A stretch of DNA of 64,000 nucleotides from Flavisericum labens (GCF_045446075.1 NZ_JBJJBQ010000012.1:1-64000), one strand, 5' to 3'. Counted from the first letter of the stretch, positions 44,315 through 54,170 are shown. Program-made: numbers and translations. The notes: generated from the letters alone by a model not told the origin.

Positions 44315-45694
44315 TTAATAAGCCGAAACTTTTAAAGTTTTCAGGTTATCTGCAATATAATGACCTATCAACTTACCCTGGGTTAAACCTTCGGTAATGG
44401 CCATATTATAATGAATGCCCCCATAAAGCCTAGAAAGGGCTGCCTCTTCTGAAGCCTGAATGAACGACGTAAATGTTCTAGCCGGTAAACCATACTCCGT
44501 TTCTGTGGTATCTTCAAAACCAAAATTATCGCCAAACAGTTGCGTTAAAACTACTGCGGCCGACCCAGAAATAACCGAATGTCCACTCGTGTACTCAGGA
44601 AAAGGAGGTGTTTGCAAAAAAGGCTCCCAATCTTCATCTATCGATTTATTAATTACGGTTTCTGGGCGCACTACAAGCGTATTCCATTTTTGATCCCAAC
44701 AGCTAATAAAACCGTCGAATAATGCCACCGATACATTAGTAAAGGCATTAACCGTTTCATCAAAGGTTGACCCCTTAATTTTGGTGGCAATAGATGTTAT
44801 CCCCACCCAATGTCCTCCTGGTGTAATTTTTTTTGTAGCAAACATGGTATGCCCCTGATGATGTGCTACATATGGGTTACAATCCCAGAATTTTGCAATA
44901 TCGGCTCCTTTGCAGTTATCCTTCCCGCCCACTTCATAAACCTCCATTAATTGCTTTTTAAAAGGGCTACCATCGGTTAAATCAAACTCAAAAGGTGGCT
45001 TAACCACAAATTGGTTGGGTGCTTGTAACACCAAAGTTCTAATTTTATTCCAATGTGGTTCTATGCCCTGCATGTAAGCCGGCGGAGTAGGCTTCCAATA
45101 CTGCGGTTCTTCTCGAATTATATACTGCGGATATGTACGGGTTTGTTTGTAAAAATCGGTGTCTGCCCACTTTAGAATATGATCGGCCACTTTATCTCCG
45201 TAGTCCATTGAAGCTTCCAATACTTTTTCAGGCAGTCCAGCTCGGCTTAAACTATCGTAACAACTTTCTTGAAACTCAGTTAATTTGTCCTCTGAAAAAA
45301 CAAGTGCTTTCCCAACCCTAAAAAATGCCTGTAGTGAAGCCAAATTTAAATCGATATTTTTATTGGAAGGTTCAGGTATATCTTTAAAATCTGTTACCTG
45401 CCCAACTAAGCTATTGTATTTTTCAGGATACTTTTTTTGAATTATTGCGTATGAAGCTAAACTGGGATACATGTAAACCCGAGATGCCACTGGTGGCGAA
45501 AAAATATCATAAACAATGACATCCGTTAATTTTTTCATTGCCATTCGAAACAATTCTGGATTATTCAAATCATTCTTATAGCGAGTATCTTCTTCGCATC
45601 CTGAAATTGATATCAATAGCCACGACATGGTTACTAACAAGAAAGCTCGTTTTAGGACTACATATTTTATTGATACCTGTTTAAAATCTAACAT
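44315..45694 (-). CDS. Vanadium-haloperoxidase/PAP2-family lipoprotein
   Basis: Exported protein of 459 residues; the N-terminus has a signal with a lipobox-like SISGC around residue 33 (the frame starts 20 residues before the hydrophobic stretch). The C-terminal half is the acid phosphatase/vanadium haloperoxidase fold. The vanadate or phosphate pocket is complete: Arg343-Pro344 in VVRPE, the TSGH motif with His372 in YTSGHSV, and Arg422 to His428 in SRLYGGIHY. A metal-dependent halide oxidation or a phosphatase reaction is possible; sequence alone does not separate them. It is the last gene of the SusC-SusD-VCBS operon controlled by operator site 4. Homologues of this gene recur beside SusC/D and VCBS genes in Bacteroidota, with no known role. 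Confidence 0.82.
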   Translation of the reverse strand: MLDFKQVSIKYVVLKRAFLLVTMSWLLISISGCEEDTRYKNDLNNPELFRMAMKKLTDVIVYDIFSPPVASRVYMYPSLASYAIIQKKYPEKYNSLVGQVTDFKDIPEPSNKNIDLNLASLQAFFRVGKALVFSEDKLTEFQESCYDSLSRAGLPEKVLEASMDYGDKVADHILKWADTDFYKQTRTYPQYIIREEPQYWKPTPPAYMQGIEPHWNKIRTLVLQAPNQFVVKPPFEFDLTDGSPFKKQLMEVYEVGGKDNCKGADIAKFWDCNPYVAHHQGHTMFATKKITPGGHWVGITSIATKIKGSTFDETVNAFTNVSVALFDGFISCWDQKWNTLVVRPETVINKSIDEDWEPFLQTPPFPEYTSGHSVISGSAAVVLTQLFGDNFGFEDTTETEYGLPARTFTSFIQASEEAALSRLYGGIHYNMAITEGLTQGKLIGHYIADNLKTLKVSAY

Positions 45695-45804
45695 GTTTAA
45701 TTTTTAATATTTGAATTCCTGCCGGTTTAGCTTTTCACAAATTTATGAATTACTTTGAATAGTAACATCTAAGACCCTTTATTACCGTAGTATTCACCTT
45801 AAAA

Positions 45805-48800
45805 TCAATCGAAACTTAGCTTACGGGTTTGTTGACCAGAAACACTATAAAACGCTACGGATTTTATTGATTCCACGACCTCTATAATGTTGGAAGATTG
45901 TGATAAATATCCACCACCCCGTGTAAATTCATGTCTTCTTTTTGAACCCTCTTTAAAATTGATTTCAGCAAAAGCTTCATCTGAATTGGGTTTTACAAAT
46001 GTTTTACCCCTCTGTTTAATTGCATTAGTTACAACGGCACCATCATTCTTGCCCACTAAAACCAAAGAGTTTTCAGGAGTATTTACTTTTACAATGCTTT
46101 TTGAATCTCCAATAACTAAAAAACCAGAATCGTTATTATTGATTACTTTAAAAGTTCCATCGCCTTTATTCCTCAAAATAAGACCAACAGATGCATCATA
46201 CCTTCCTGCCCCAACTTCAGTAGCATAATTATTACCCACCATCAAAAGATCCAAATAACCATCATGGTCAAGATCTTCAGCTAATAAACCATTAATTGGA
46301 GCTATCTGACTTTCTAAAGGAAGTGGGCTCATTTTAAACTTACCACTACCCAAGTTCTCAATAAATACAGTACGTAATTCGTATGCCTCAAGCGTTTTGT
46401 ATTCATCTAAACTGAACATTTCTAAAATATCTTCTGTTGAGGACTTAGCAAAATTATTATAGTAAAGAAACTTCTTTTTTATCTTAGGTAATTGCTGAAT
46501 CAATTGATCTAGCGATGCCAATGGATAATATTGTCCCTCCTCGAACTTTGAAAATATAGGATCTACTGCTCCATTATCATCAAAATCGGCATAATCCAAC
46601 CTAATTGGATGGTTATCTATAACTTTTAAATTTGAATTTAACCCCAGGTTTCCTGCTACAAAATCAATATCACCATCGTTATCAAAATCTCCAGATTGTA
46701 TGCTGTTCCAAAGCCCAGAGCTCTTATTTAAATTTGAATTTTCAGTGATATTGGTGAGTTGTTTGCCATCTCCTTTTAATAAAGTAATTGGCATAAACTC
46801 TCCCACAACTACTAAATCTAGATTAGCATCATTATCAAAATCAGTCCATATAGCAGAAGTTACCATACCTATTTCGTTTAAAATTGGACAAACCTTATTG
46901 GTAGCTATCTCAAATTTACCTGAATTGTTTTCTAAAATATAACTCTTTGGTGCTGTTGGGTATTTACCTGGAATTAGGCGGCCTCCTACAAATAAATCTA
47001 TATCGCCATCATTATCAAAATCCCCACCAGAAACTGCCGAAGTACTCGTGAGCATTTCAGGTAATTCACCTTGATGCAGCGTTCCTTTATTGTTGTAATA
47101 AATTCGATCTTGATAAGCATCGTGTTCTGCAAAGCGTTCTGAACCTCCACTTGCAACATACAAATCATTGAGCCCATCGCCATTGGCGTCAAAAATTAAA
47201 GCACCTTCATCTTCATACAACTTGGTATCGTCTAACTCAACTTTTTTAAATCTTCCATTTTTTTCTTGATAATGAATGGTTGAGTTATAACCGTAAGATC
47301 CACCAATAAAAATATCTTCTAAACCATCACCATTAAGATCACCCACAGCCATCCCAGGCCCTTGATTTGAATATTTTTGCATGAGTAATGATTGCGAGGC
47401 AAAATCGTTATAACTTTTGTCCTGATGCGTGTGCTGAAAAGTTGAATCTGCTTCAAAATACATCAGCTCTCCAGAAGTCATTGACATGTCTTGTTGAGCC
47501 GCATCATTATATGCTACGGTAACCAGTTGATTAGTACTTAAATCAAAAAGGGTATTAACCTTTCCATCTGGCCATTCCACTTTTAAACTATCAATTTTGT
47601 CCAGATTCTTTAGTCCAAAATGAAGCGTCGTTTCTACCGTACTTTGAAACCCCCTAACCGGTTGATTATATCTTATTTTTTGATTCGAAGCGCTATAAAC
47701 CAACACCTTCGCTCCAATCCCTTTTTTGTTTTTTGAATCACCTTGAAGGTTAACTTTTACATAATTAGAATTTATGGTATCCTTTTCACGGAGCGTATTA
47801 TTGTAAATAAAGGCCTGCTGATTGATATTATTAACTATCAAATCAAGATCTCCATCGGCATCCAAATCTGCATAAGCTGCTCCATTAGATATTGATTCCT
47901 CGTTAAAACCCCAATCGTTGGTTACTTTTTCAAAGCTTGAATCTCCGTTATTCTTATATGCGTAGTTAGGCACTTTTATAGTAGGTCTGGTATATAGGCA
48001 GTCTATTACAGATTTTTTTAGCTCATCAACATCTTTAAATGCCGAAGCTTTGCTTTGTCTGAACTTAACAAAATCCATATCGGTAATATCCTTACCAAAA
48101 CCATTTGTTATATAAATATCGTTTAAACCATCATTATCAAAATCGGCCATTAAAGGTGCCCAACTCCAATCGGTTTTATCAACACCAGATAACTGGCCAA
48201 TTTCACTAAATGTTCCATTGCCGTTATTGCGTTGCAACATGTTTCGCATGTGTTGGTGCCCATAACCAAATTTTAAAGCAATTTGAAATATGTCGTGAGA
48301 GTGTGCACCAGACATAAGTTTTCTTCTTCTCACATTTTCTGGAAGCATGTCAACGGTTATAACATCCAACAAACCATCATTATTAATATCGGCCACATCA
48401 TTACCCATAGAAAAGTGGCTCGTGTGACCAAAGTAATTTGAGGCATCTTCCTGAAACGTACCATCTTTTTTATTTATGTATAAAAAATCGCGAGAGAGGT
48501 AATCATTAGACACATAAATATCTGGCCATTTATCATTATTGGCATCAAATACTGAAACTCCCAAACCAAATCCCTCAATGGATATACCAGCTTCGGCCGA
48601 GACATCAGTATATTTTGGATGCCCTAATTCTTTATTAAAATCATTTCTGTAAAGGCGGTCTGTATTGCGACCTTGTCCATCTTTTAAAATGGGCCTAATT
48701 CTAATAGCAGATTTTTCAAACCCGCCCCCAGTTAGAAGATACATGTCCAGATCACCATCTAGATCATAATCAAAAAAAATAGATTGTATGGATTCTCCTT

Positions 48801-49305
48801 GATCGGCCAACCCATATGCTGCTGCTGATTCTGTAAATGTAGAATCTCCATTGTTTATATAAAGTAGATTGGGGAACATACTTTTGTTCCCCATTCCACC
48901 AACACTTAAATATATATCATCAAACCCATCTTGGTTGATGTCTATGACATTAACACCCGTACACCATTTTCCTTCGGTATCTATACCAGAGCTTTCTGTT
49001 ATATCATCAAACTCTAAATTACCTTTGTTTATATAAATTCTACTCTTTACTAAACTTCCAGAAAAAACGACATCGGGCAAGCCATCTCTATTAAAATCTC
49101 CTATACCAACTCCTCCTCCATTATAGAGATACTCATAGTTTAAAATATTAACTGAATCGTTTGTAGTAATTTTATTTTCAAAATTGATGCCTGAAAAATC
49201 AGCGCTAATACGCTCAAATAATTTATTATTCTCGGCATTTTCCTTGGCGCAACCGGTCATAAAAATAACGACCAATAAAACAATAATATTGTTTTTAACT
49301 TTCAA
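45805..49305 (-). CDS. VCBS/FG-GAP repeat lipoprotein with ASPIC/UnbV domain (CRTAC1-like)
   Basis: Exported lipoprotein of 1,166 residues with lipobox MTGC at residue 19. It has at least 14 short repeats of the calcium-loop type DxDxDGxxD followed by hydrophobic residues (for example GDFNRDGLPDV, FDYDLDGDLDM, GDFDNDGDIDL), spaced along almost the whole length. These form one or two seven-bladed beta-propellers. An ASPIC/UnbV domain lies in the middle (about 530-610: GIGAKVLVYS, VRGFQSTVETTLHFGL, VEWPDGK). The start codon is TTG at 49305. Family members are proposed to bind carbohydrate or protein at the surface; no enzymatic motif is visible. Lying between susD and the haloperoxidase-like gene, it may be an extra surface binding or processing part of the import complex. 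Confidence 0.85.
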   Translation of the reverse strand: MKVKNNIIVLLVVIFMTGCAKENAENNKLFERISADFSGINFENKITTNDSVNILNYEYLYNGGGVGIGDFNRDGLPDVVFSGSLVKSRIYINKGNLEFDDITESSGIDTEGKWCTGVNVIDINQDGFDDIYLSVGGMGNKSMFPNLLYINNGDSTFTESAAAYGLADQGESIQSIFFDYDLDGDLDMYLLTGGGFEKSAIRIRPILKDGQGRNTDRLYRNDFNKELGHPKYTDVSAEAGISIEGFGLGVSVFDANNDKWPDIYVSNDYLSRDFLYINKKDGTFQEDASNYFGHTSHFSMGNDVADINNDGLLDVITVDMLPENVRRRKLMSGAHSHDIFQIALKFGYGHQHMRNMLQRNNGNGTFSEIGQLSGVDKTDWSWAPLMADFDNDGLNDIYITNGFGKDITDMDFVKFRQSKASAFKDVDELKKSVIDCLYTRPTIKVPNYAYKNNGDSSFEKVTNDWGFNEESISNGAAYADLDADGDLDLIVNNINQQAFIYNNTLREKDTINSNYVKVNLQGDSKNKKGIGAKVLVYSASNQKIRYNQPVRGFQSTVETTLHFGLKNLDKIDSLKVEWPDGKVNTLFDLSTNQLVTVAYNDAAQQDMSMTSGELMYFEADSTFQHTHQDKSYNDFASQSLLMQKYSNQGPGMAVGDLNGDGLEDIFIGGSYGYNSTIHYQEKNGRFKKVELDDTKLYEDEGALIFDANGDGLNDLYVASGGSERFAEHDAYQDRIYYNNKGTLHQGELPEMLTSTSAVSGGDFDNDGDIDLFVGGRLIPGKYPTAPKSYILENNSGKFEIATNKVCPILNEIGMVTSAIWTDFDNDANLDLVVVGEFMPITLLKGDGKQLTNITENSNLNKSSGLWNSIQSGDFDNDGDIDFVAGNLGLNSNLKVIDNHPIRLDYADFDDNGAVDPIFSKFEEGQYYPLASLDQLIQQLPKIKKKFLYYNNFAKSSTEDILEMFSLDEYKTLEAYELRTVFIENLGSGKFKMSPLPLESQIAPINGLLAEDLDHDGYLDLLMVGNNYATEVGAGRYDASVGLILRNKGDGTFKVINNNDSGFLVIGDSKSIVKVNTPENSLVLVGKNDGAVVTNAIKQRGKTFVKPNSDEAFAEINFKEGSKRRHEFTRGGGYLSQSSNIIEVVESIKSVAFYSVSGQQTRKLSFD

Positions 49306-49346
49306 GCATCAATCTATTTAAAAAACTAACTCAAACTCTATTTATA

Positions 49347-50912
49347 TTATCCTTCGTTTGCTTTGTTACCAACCATATTCGGGTTACGATCTAACTCTTC
49401 TTGAACGATAGGTTGGTATTTACGATTAGGCACGAAGGTATTGAACTCTGGATCGTGAGATTTTAACTCATCTAATTTAGTTGAGTCATCTAACCAACCC
49501 CAACGCTTAATATCCTGATATCTTGAACCTTCAATGGCAAGCTCTGTAGTTCTTTCGTGCGCCAATTGATTCATAAATTGACTTACAGAATAACCTGCAA
49601 ATTCGGTTTCTCTATCTGGAAGATTTGCTCTATCTCTTACACGTTGCACTTGAGCAGCCGCTAACGGAACATTACCTGTGTTAGCTAAACATTCTGCATA
49701 CATTAACAGAACATCTGCAAAACGTATAACATGATAATTGATACCACATGTAAATGGATCACCACCTTCGTTTGCCAACGTATATTTGGCAATATAGTAC
49801 AAGTTTGGATCTAAGAAATAATCTCTTCCGTAGGCTTGAGTTAAACCTTCATCTGGTTGATACGATAAAATAGTAGCTGGAAAGCGTGGATCAATTTTAT
49901 CATCAACCGTTCTTTCCATTGATAATGCATCAACCAAATACTGAGTTGGGAAATAATCATAGAAATCCGCACCTGAATAAGTTGGAGCCAAGGCACTAAA
50001 CTGTCTCCAGTTTACGTTTGGATCACCACCCCAGTTAAAATCTGAATTTTGACTTTGGGTAAACTCTACCCAAAATATTCTTCCTGGGTTGGCCGCTTCT
50101 ATGCTTGGATCCTGAGAAAACAAACCACCATAATTATCTGATAAATCATATTCTTGCGAATCTACAACAGCTTTGAAATAAGGCAGTGCTTCGCTATGCA
50201 ATCCTTGATACAACTTCAATTTACCCATTAATGATTGCGCAGCACCTTTTGTAATTCTTCCAACTTGTCCTGTATCAGGTCCACTAACACTATTGTAATT
50301 AACAGGAAGTTTAGCTATCGCTTCATTTAAATCGGCCTCAACCTGTGCATAGATATCTGTCTGGGTAATGCCTTCATTAGATGGATAAAACTCTTCTCCT
50401 GACTTAGGTACCGAAAGTAACAATGGCACATTATCAAAAAGATTGGTTACATTAAAATATGCAAAAGCTCTTAAGAAATAAGCCTGTCCCAATAAACGGT
50501 CTCTTAACCCAGACTCTACCTCTTCTACATTAGGCACATTTTCCAAAGCTTGATTAGCACGATTAATTAACACATAATAACCCTCGTAACACCATCCCAC
50601 AGCACCATCGGTAGCTGGCACCGTAAAATTAGCTGTTTGAGATAGAAAAGGCCAAGGACTTCTCGATTGAGTTTCATCACTTCTACTATCATTAATAGCA
50701 GGTGTCATTCTGTTGTACAAACCATCAATTATCAACGCATTATATATAGCATCAACTGAAGCTATAGCTTGATCTTGATTGGTATAATAGGCTTCAGCAG
50801 CCAATCGGTTTGGGTCTACTATTTCCAGTTCCTTTTCACACCCATAAAATAAGGCTGCAGTAACCGCTAGTAAAACTATTTTTATTCTGTATTTTTTCAT
50901 TTTTCGTAACAT
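49347..50912 (-). CDS. susD: RagB/SusD family outer-membrane nutrient-binding lipoprotein
   Basis: Surface lipoprotein of 521 residues that, in this family, caps the SusC channel and captures oligosaccharides. The lipobox is FYGC (Cys25) followed by EKELEI. The SusD-like N-terminal helical region (YYTNQDQAIASVDAIYNAL, LRDRLLGQAYFLRAFAYFNVTNLF) contains the tetratricopeptide helices; the C-terminal RagB/SusD domain has NYHVIRFADVLLMYAECLA and ERTTELAIEGSRYQDIKRWG. ATG 50912 sits directly after the susC stop; ATG 50900 (MKKYRIK) is an equally good start. By operator and context it is likely specific for arabinan or arabino-oligosaccharides. Confidence 0.93.
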   Translation of the reverse strand: MLRKMKKYRIKIVLLAVTAALFYGCEKELEIVDPNRLAAEAYYTNQDQAIASVDAIYNALIIDGLYNRMTPAINDSRSDETQSRSPWPFLSQTANFTVPATDGAVGWCYEGYYVLINRANQALENVPNVEEVESGLRDRLLGQAYFLRAFAYFNVTNLFDNVPLLLSVPKSGEEFYPSNEGITQTDIYAQVEADLNEAIAKLPVNYNSVSGPDTGQVGRITKGAAQSLMGKLKLYQGLHSEALPYFKAVVDSQEYDLSDNYGGLFSQDPSIEAANPGRIFWVEFTQSQNSDFNWGGDPNVNWRQFSALAPTYSGADFYDYFPTQYLVDALSMERTVDDKIDPRFPATILSYQPDEGLTQAYGRDYFLDPNLYYIAKYTLANEGGDPFTCGINYHVIRFADVLLMYAECLANTGNVPLAAAQVQRVRDRANLPDRETEFAGYSVSQFMNQLAHERTTELAIEGSRYQDIKRWGWLDDSTKLDELKSHDPEFNTFVPNRKYQPIVQEELDRNPNMVGNKANEG

Positions 50913-53900
50913 TTAAAATTTTAATTGCACACCTAACATTGAGGTCATTGGTCTCGGGAATGTACCAAAATCAAATCCAGGTTCTAATATACCTGCCTGG
51001 AAATCTGGATTATATCCTTTGTATTTAGAAATTACAGCCACGTTTTGTAAAGTTACATAAAATCTAGCTTTTGATAAATGTAGCTTAGATATAATGTCAT
51101 CTGGCAAAGAATACCCTAAAGAAATGGTATTAATCCTAAAGTAATCCCCTTTTTGCAACCATCCTGGTCTGTTTGAATTTCTACCATTGTTATTAGGATC
51201 TAAGAACACTACTCGTGGCACATCGGTATTCGTATTGGTTGGTGTCCAACGGTTTAAAATATCCTCATGCCAGTTCGTATAACCAGACGTAGGCATTAAC
51301 CCACGGTATAAGTTACTGTTAATTAAATTACCGCCACTACCTTGACCAAATATGGTAAAATCGAAATTTTTGTAGTTGGCCGTAATGTTAAGACCATAAT
51401 AATAAGTGGGCAAACCACTGCCTAAGTAATCACGGTCATCATCATTAATAACGTCATCTCCATTAAGATCTTTAAACTTGATATCTCCCGCTGCTGTTCC
51501 AGGTGTTTGGAAAGGCGCATCGGCAACCTCCTGGGCTGATTGGAAAATGCCATCGTAAATCCATCCGTAGTGTTCACCTAAAGATCTTCCAACTTCAGTT
51601 CTAGAACCTACCCCATTGATTATTCCTGTTTGTCCTCCAATCTCTATTACTTCATTCTTCACTGTATAGAAATTAGGAGCTATTTCTAAATTGAAATCTC
51701 CAAATTGTTTTCTTATCACTGCTGATAGCTCAATACCTGAATTCTCTAAAGAACCAGCATTGGTAAATATATTAGCTGGTAATGAACCAACTACAAACGG
51801 AATATTTACAGAAGTAAGTACATCATTAGATGTATTGGAATAGTATTCAGCTGTAAAATCTAAGCCTCCATTCCAAAAAGAAGCATCTATACCAATACTT
51901 CTGGTTACACGAGTTTCCCATTTAATATCCTTATTAACCACTTGAGAAACTGCAGCTCCAATTGCACGTCCACCATAGGCAAAACTATAAGGAATCCCTC
52001 TATTCACGGTACCTTGATATCTAAAATCTCCAATTTCTTGGTTACCTACTTCTCCAATACCACCTCTTAACTTTAATTCATTAATAAAATCTGGAAGTTC
52101 AAATTCGTTGTGCAACTTCCACCCTAAACCAACAGAAGGAAAATACTCAAAACGCAATTCTTTTCTGAATTTAGAAGAACCATCACGTCTAATATTAGCT
52201 GTTAACAAATATTTATCATCAAAGCTATAGTTTATTCTACCCAATAAAGAGCTTAAAGAATTTGGACCTAAGAAATCTGTTACACTAAAATCTGTGGCAT
52301 TTCCTAAACTTTTAATGTAAGGCTCTTCCAACCCTGCACCTGTAACTCTTACCTCTCTAAAAGTATTCTTTTGATAGGTTTGCCCTACTAAAACTTTTAA
52401 ATCATGTTTACCAAATACCTTCTCCCAATTTATCGTATTTTCAATTAAGAAAGAGCTTGCGTTTCTATTACCAACTTGTAATTGTGCTGTTGGATTAGGG
52501 AAGAAATACCCCAAATCGTACTGAGGCACAAACAATTGATCTTGAATACTTGAGTTATCGTATTGTAAACTTGTTTTTAAAGTTAGGCCATCAACCAACT
52601 CATAACCAGCGTAGAAGTTCGCTAAAACTCTAGTTACTTTGGTTTCGTTTTCAATTAAGGTATTAATACCAGGTACGTTTAACGTAATAGACTGGTGGAT
52701 TGTAGAATCGGCCCCTCCAAAACCACCAACACGATTAGGATCGTAAACTGGGATAGTTGGCGCGGCTTGTAACAAGTCGTTTACCAATGATGGACGCCCA
52801 CCAGGAAGACTAATTGTTGTTGTGAAAAACAATGGATTCTCATCAGAATGTACCAAATATAAATTTTCACCAAAATTAAACCTACCCAATTGCGTATCTG
52901 AATTTACCCTCATTGAGTAACGCTTATAGTCTGGACCAGAACCTACTAAAGTTCCTTCGTTATCTAAATAATCTAAAGAAACAAAATAGTTGGTTTTCTC
53001 TGTTCCTCCAGAAAAGTTTATATTATGGTTTTGAATGTAACCATCTTTATAACCTGCATCTTGCCAATCAGTATCAACATCATTAACAAAAAGAGGTGAG
53101 TTAGGATCATTACCTGGCACAATCGGTTGTCCAGCGTTGGTCAATAACTCAGCGTTAATCATTTGGTAACCTGCTCTATCCAAAACGGGTAACTTTTGCG
53201 TAATATTTTGGATACCATAATACGAATTAAGTTCTATAGCAAACTTTTTGCCTTTTTTACCACTCTTTGTAGTTATGATAACTACCCCATTTGCAGCTCT
53301 GTTACCATAAATAGCACCAGCGGTGGCATCTTTCAATACTTGAATTGACTCAATATCGTTAGGATTAATATCACGTATTCCACCAGTAATGGTAAAACCG
53401 TCTACAACAAATAAGGGCTCAGCACTAGCACCTTGTCCAAATGTAGCGACACCTCTAATACGAATATTAGGACTTGCCCCTGGTTGACCGTCAGTGGTAA
53501 TTGATACACCGGCAACACGCCCTTGCATCATTTGGGCCACATCATTAGTTGCTTGCTTTGTCATTTCCTCGGTGTCCACAAGACTAACAGCTCCTGTTAA
53601 ATCCGATTTTTTCTGAGTACCGTACCCAACAACAACAACCTCATCTAGCGACGTTAAATCTTCTTTTAAAGCAACATCAATTGTTGTTGAACTTCCCACA
53701 GTAATATCTTGAGTTAGGTAACCTAGATAAGAGAACTCCAATACATCACCAGCTGATGCACTAATGGAATAATTACCGTTGAAATCTGTTACCACCCCTT
53801 GAGATGAACCAAGAAGCAATACGTTTACACCAGGTAAAGGAATGCCCTCGTTTTCGGAAGTAACCGTTCCTGAAATTGTTTGCTGCGCAAAACCAAAATT

Positions 53901-53993
53901 TGCACAAGCCATCATAATCACAAACGCCATTAGCCATTTATTGTACAGCCAATCGCATTTGCGACTAAAAAATAGTAGTTTAGTTGTAATCAT
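50913..53993 (-). CDS. susC: SusC/RagA family TonB-linked outer-membrane transporter
   Basis: Outer-membrane TonB-dependent channel of 1,026 residues, which with SusD imports large oligosaccharides. Parts: signal region ending near FGFAQQ (about residue 37), a carboxypeptidase-D-like beta-sandwich (about 40-120, ISGTVTSENEGIPLPGVNV), the TonB box region EVVVVGYG, the plug (about 140-250, MMQGRVAGVSI, NDIESIQVLKDATAGAIYG), and the 22-strand barrel ending in an aromatic-type C-terminus LGVQLKF. First gene of a four-gene operon with an AraR-type operator 27 nt upstream of the ATG. Confidence 0.95.
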   Translation of the reverse strand: MITTKLLFFSRKCDWLYNKWLMAFVIMMACANFGFAQQTISGTVTSENEGIPLPGVNVLLLGSSQGVVTDFNGNYSISASAGDVLEFSYLGYLTQDITVGSSTTIDVALKEDLTSLDEVVVVGYGTQKKSDLTGAVSLVDTEEMTKQATNDVAQMMQGRVAGVSITTDGQPGASPNIRIRGVATFGQGASAEPLFVVDGFTITGGIRDINPNDIESIQVLKDATAGAIYGNRAANGVVIITTKSGKKGKKFAIELNSYYGIQNITQKLPVLDRAGYQMINAELLTNAGQPIVPGNDPNSPLFVNDVDTDWQDAGYKDGYIQNHNINFSGGTEKTNYFVSLDYLDNEGTLVGSGPDYKRYSMRVNSDTQLGRFNFGENLYLVHSDENPLFFTTTISLPGGRPSLVNDLLQAAPTIPVYDPNRVGGFGGADSTIHQSITLNVPGINTLIENETKVTRVLANFYAGYELVDGLTLKTSLQYDNSSIQDQLFVPQYDLGYFFPNPTAQLQVGNRNASSFLIENTINWEKVFGKHDLKVLVGQTYQKNTFREVRVTGAGLEEPYIKSLGNATDFSVTDFLGPNSLSSLLGRINYSFDDKYLLTANIRRDGSSKFRKELRFEYFPSVGLGWKLHNEFELPDFINELKLRGGIGEVGNQEIGDFRYQGTVNRGIPYSFAYGGRAIGAAVSQVVNKDIKWETRVTRSIGIDASFWNGGLDFTAEYYSNTSNDVLTSVNIPFVVGSLPANIFTNAGSLENSGIELSAVIRKQFGDFNLEIAPNFYTVKNEVIEIGGQTGIINGVGSRTEVGRSLGEHYGWIYDGIFQSAQEVADAPFQTPGTAAGDIKFKDLNGDDVINDDDRDYLGSGLPTYYYGLNITANYKNFDFTIFGQGSGGNLINSNLYRGLMPTSGYTNWHEDILNRWTPTNTNTDVPRVVFLDPNNNGRNSNRPGWLQKGDYFRINTISLGYSLPDDIISKLHLSKARFYVTLQNVAVISKYKGYNPDFQAGILEPGFDFGTFPRPMTSMLGVQLKF

Positions 53994-54020
53994 ACTAATT
54001 TAGTTTTTAGTTAATTTTAT

Positions 54021-54039
54021 AAGTGTAATTTACACATTT
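54021..54039. promoter_or_regulatory. AraR-type operator, site 4 (susC operon)
   Basis: AAGTGTAATTTACACATTT: one perfect half-site AAGTGT and one with a single mismatch (ACATTT). It begins one base after the susC -7 element on the minus strand, so it covers the expected transcript start, the same geometry as site 1 at GH97. Confidence 0.75.
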
Positions 54040-54071
54040 GTAAAATAATAACAAAAAATTAACATACGCAA
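54040..54071 (-). promoter_or_regulatory. Promoter of the susC operon
   Basis: On the minus strand TTG (54071-54069), 21 nt, TATTTTAC (54047-54040), close to TAnnTTTG. Leader of about 40 nt to the ATG at 53993. Confidence 0.45.
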
Positions 54072-54086
54072 ATTTTTTTTTTAAAT

Positions 54087-54105
54087 AAATGTATAATTAA
54101 CACTT
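54087..54105. promoter_or_regulatory. AraR-type operator, site 5 (araR autoregulation)
   Basis: AAATGTATAATTAACACTT: perfect ACACTT half-site and AAATGT with one mismatch, a mirror image of site 4. It lies upstream of the araR -7 element, over the expected -33 region, suggesting that AraR controls its own gene. Confidence 0.72.
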
Positions 54106-54111
54106 ATTCTG

Positions 54112-54119
54112 TATATTTG
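54112..54119 (+). promoter_or_regulatory. -7 element of the araR promoter
   Basis: TATATTTG, an exact TAnnTTTG, 51 nt before the araR ATG. The -33 region overlaps operator site 5. Confidence 0.5.
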
Positions 54120-54170
54120 AACAAATATTAAACATATACATACTGTATATTCGCTCAAAACCAATTACTC

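Noticed and set aside
44315..45694. A plain PAP2 membrane phosphatase
   Set aside because: Length, lipoprotein signal and lack of multiple membrane helices fit the soluble vanadium-haloperoxidase branch better, though activity is unproven.
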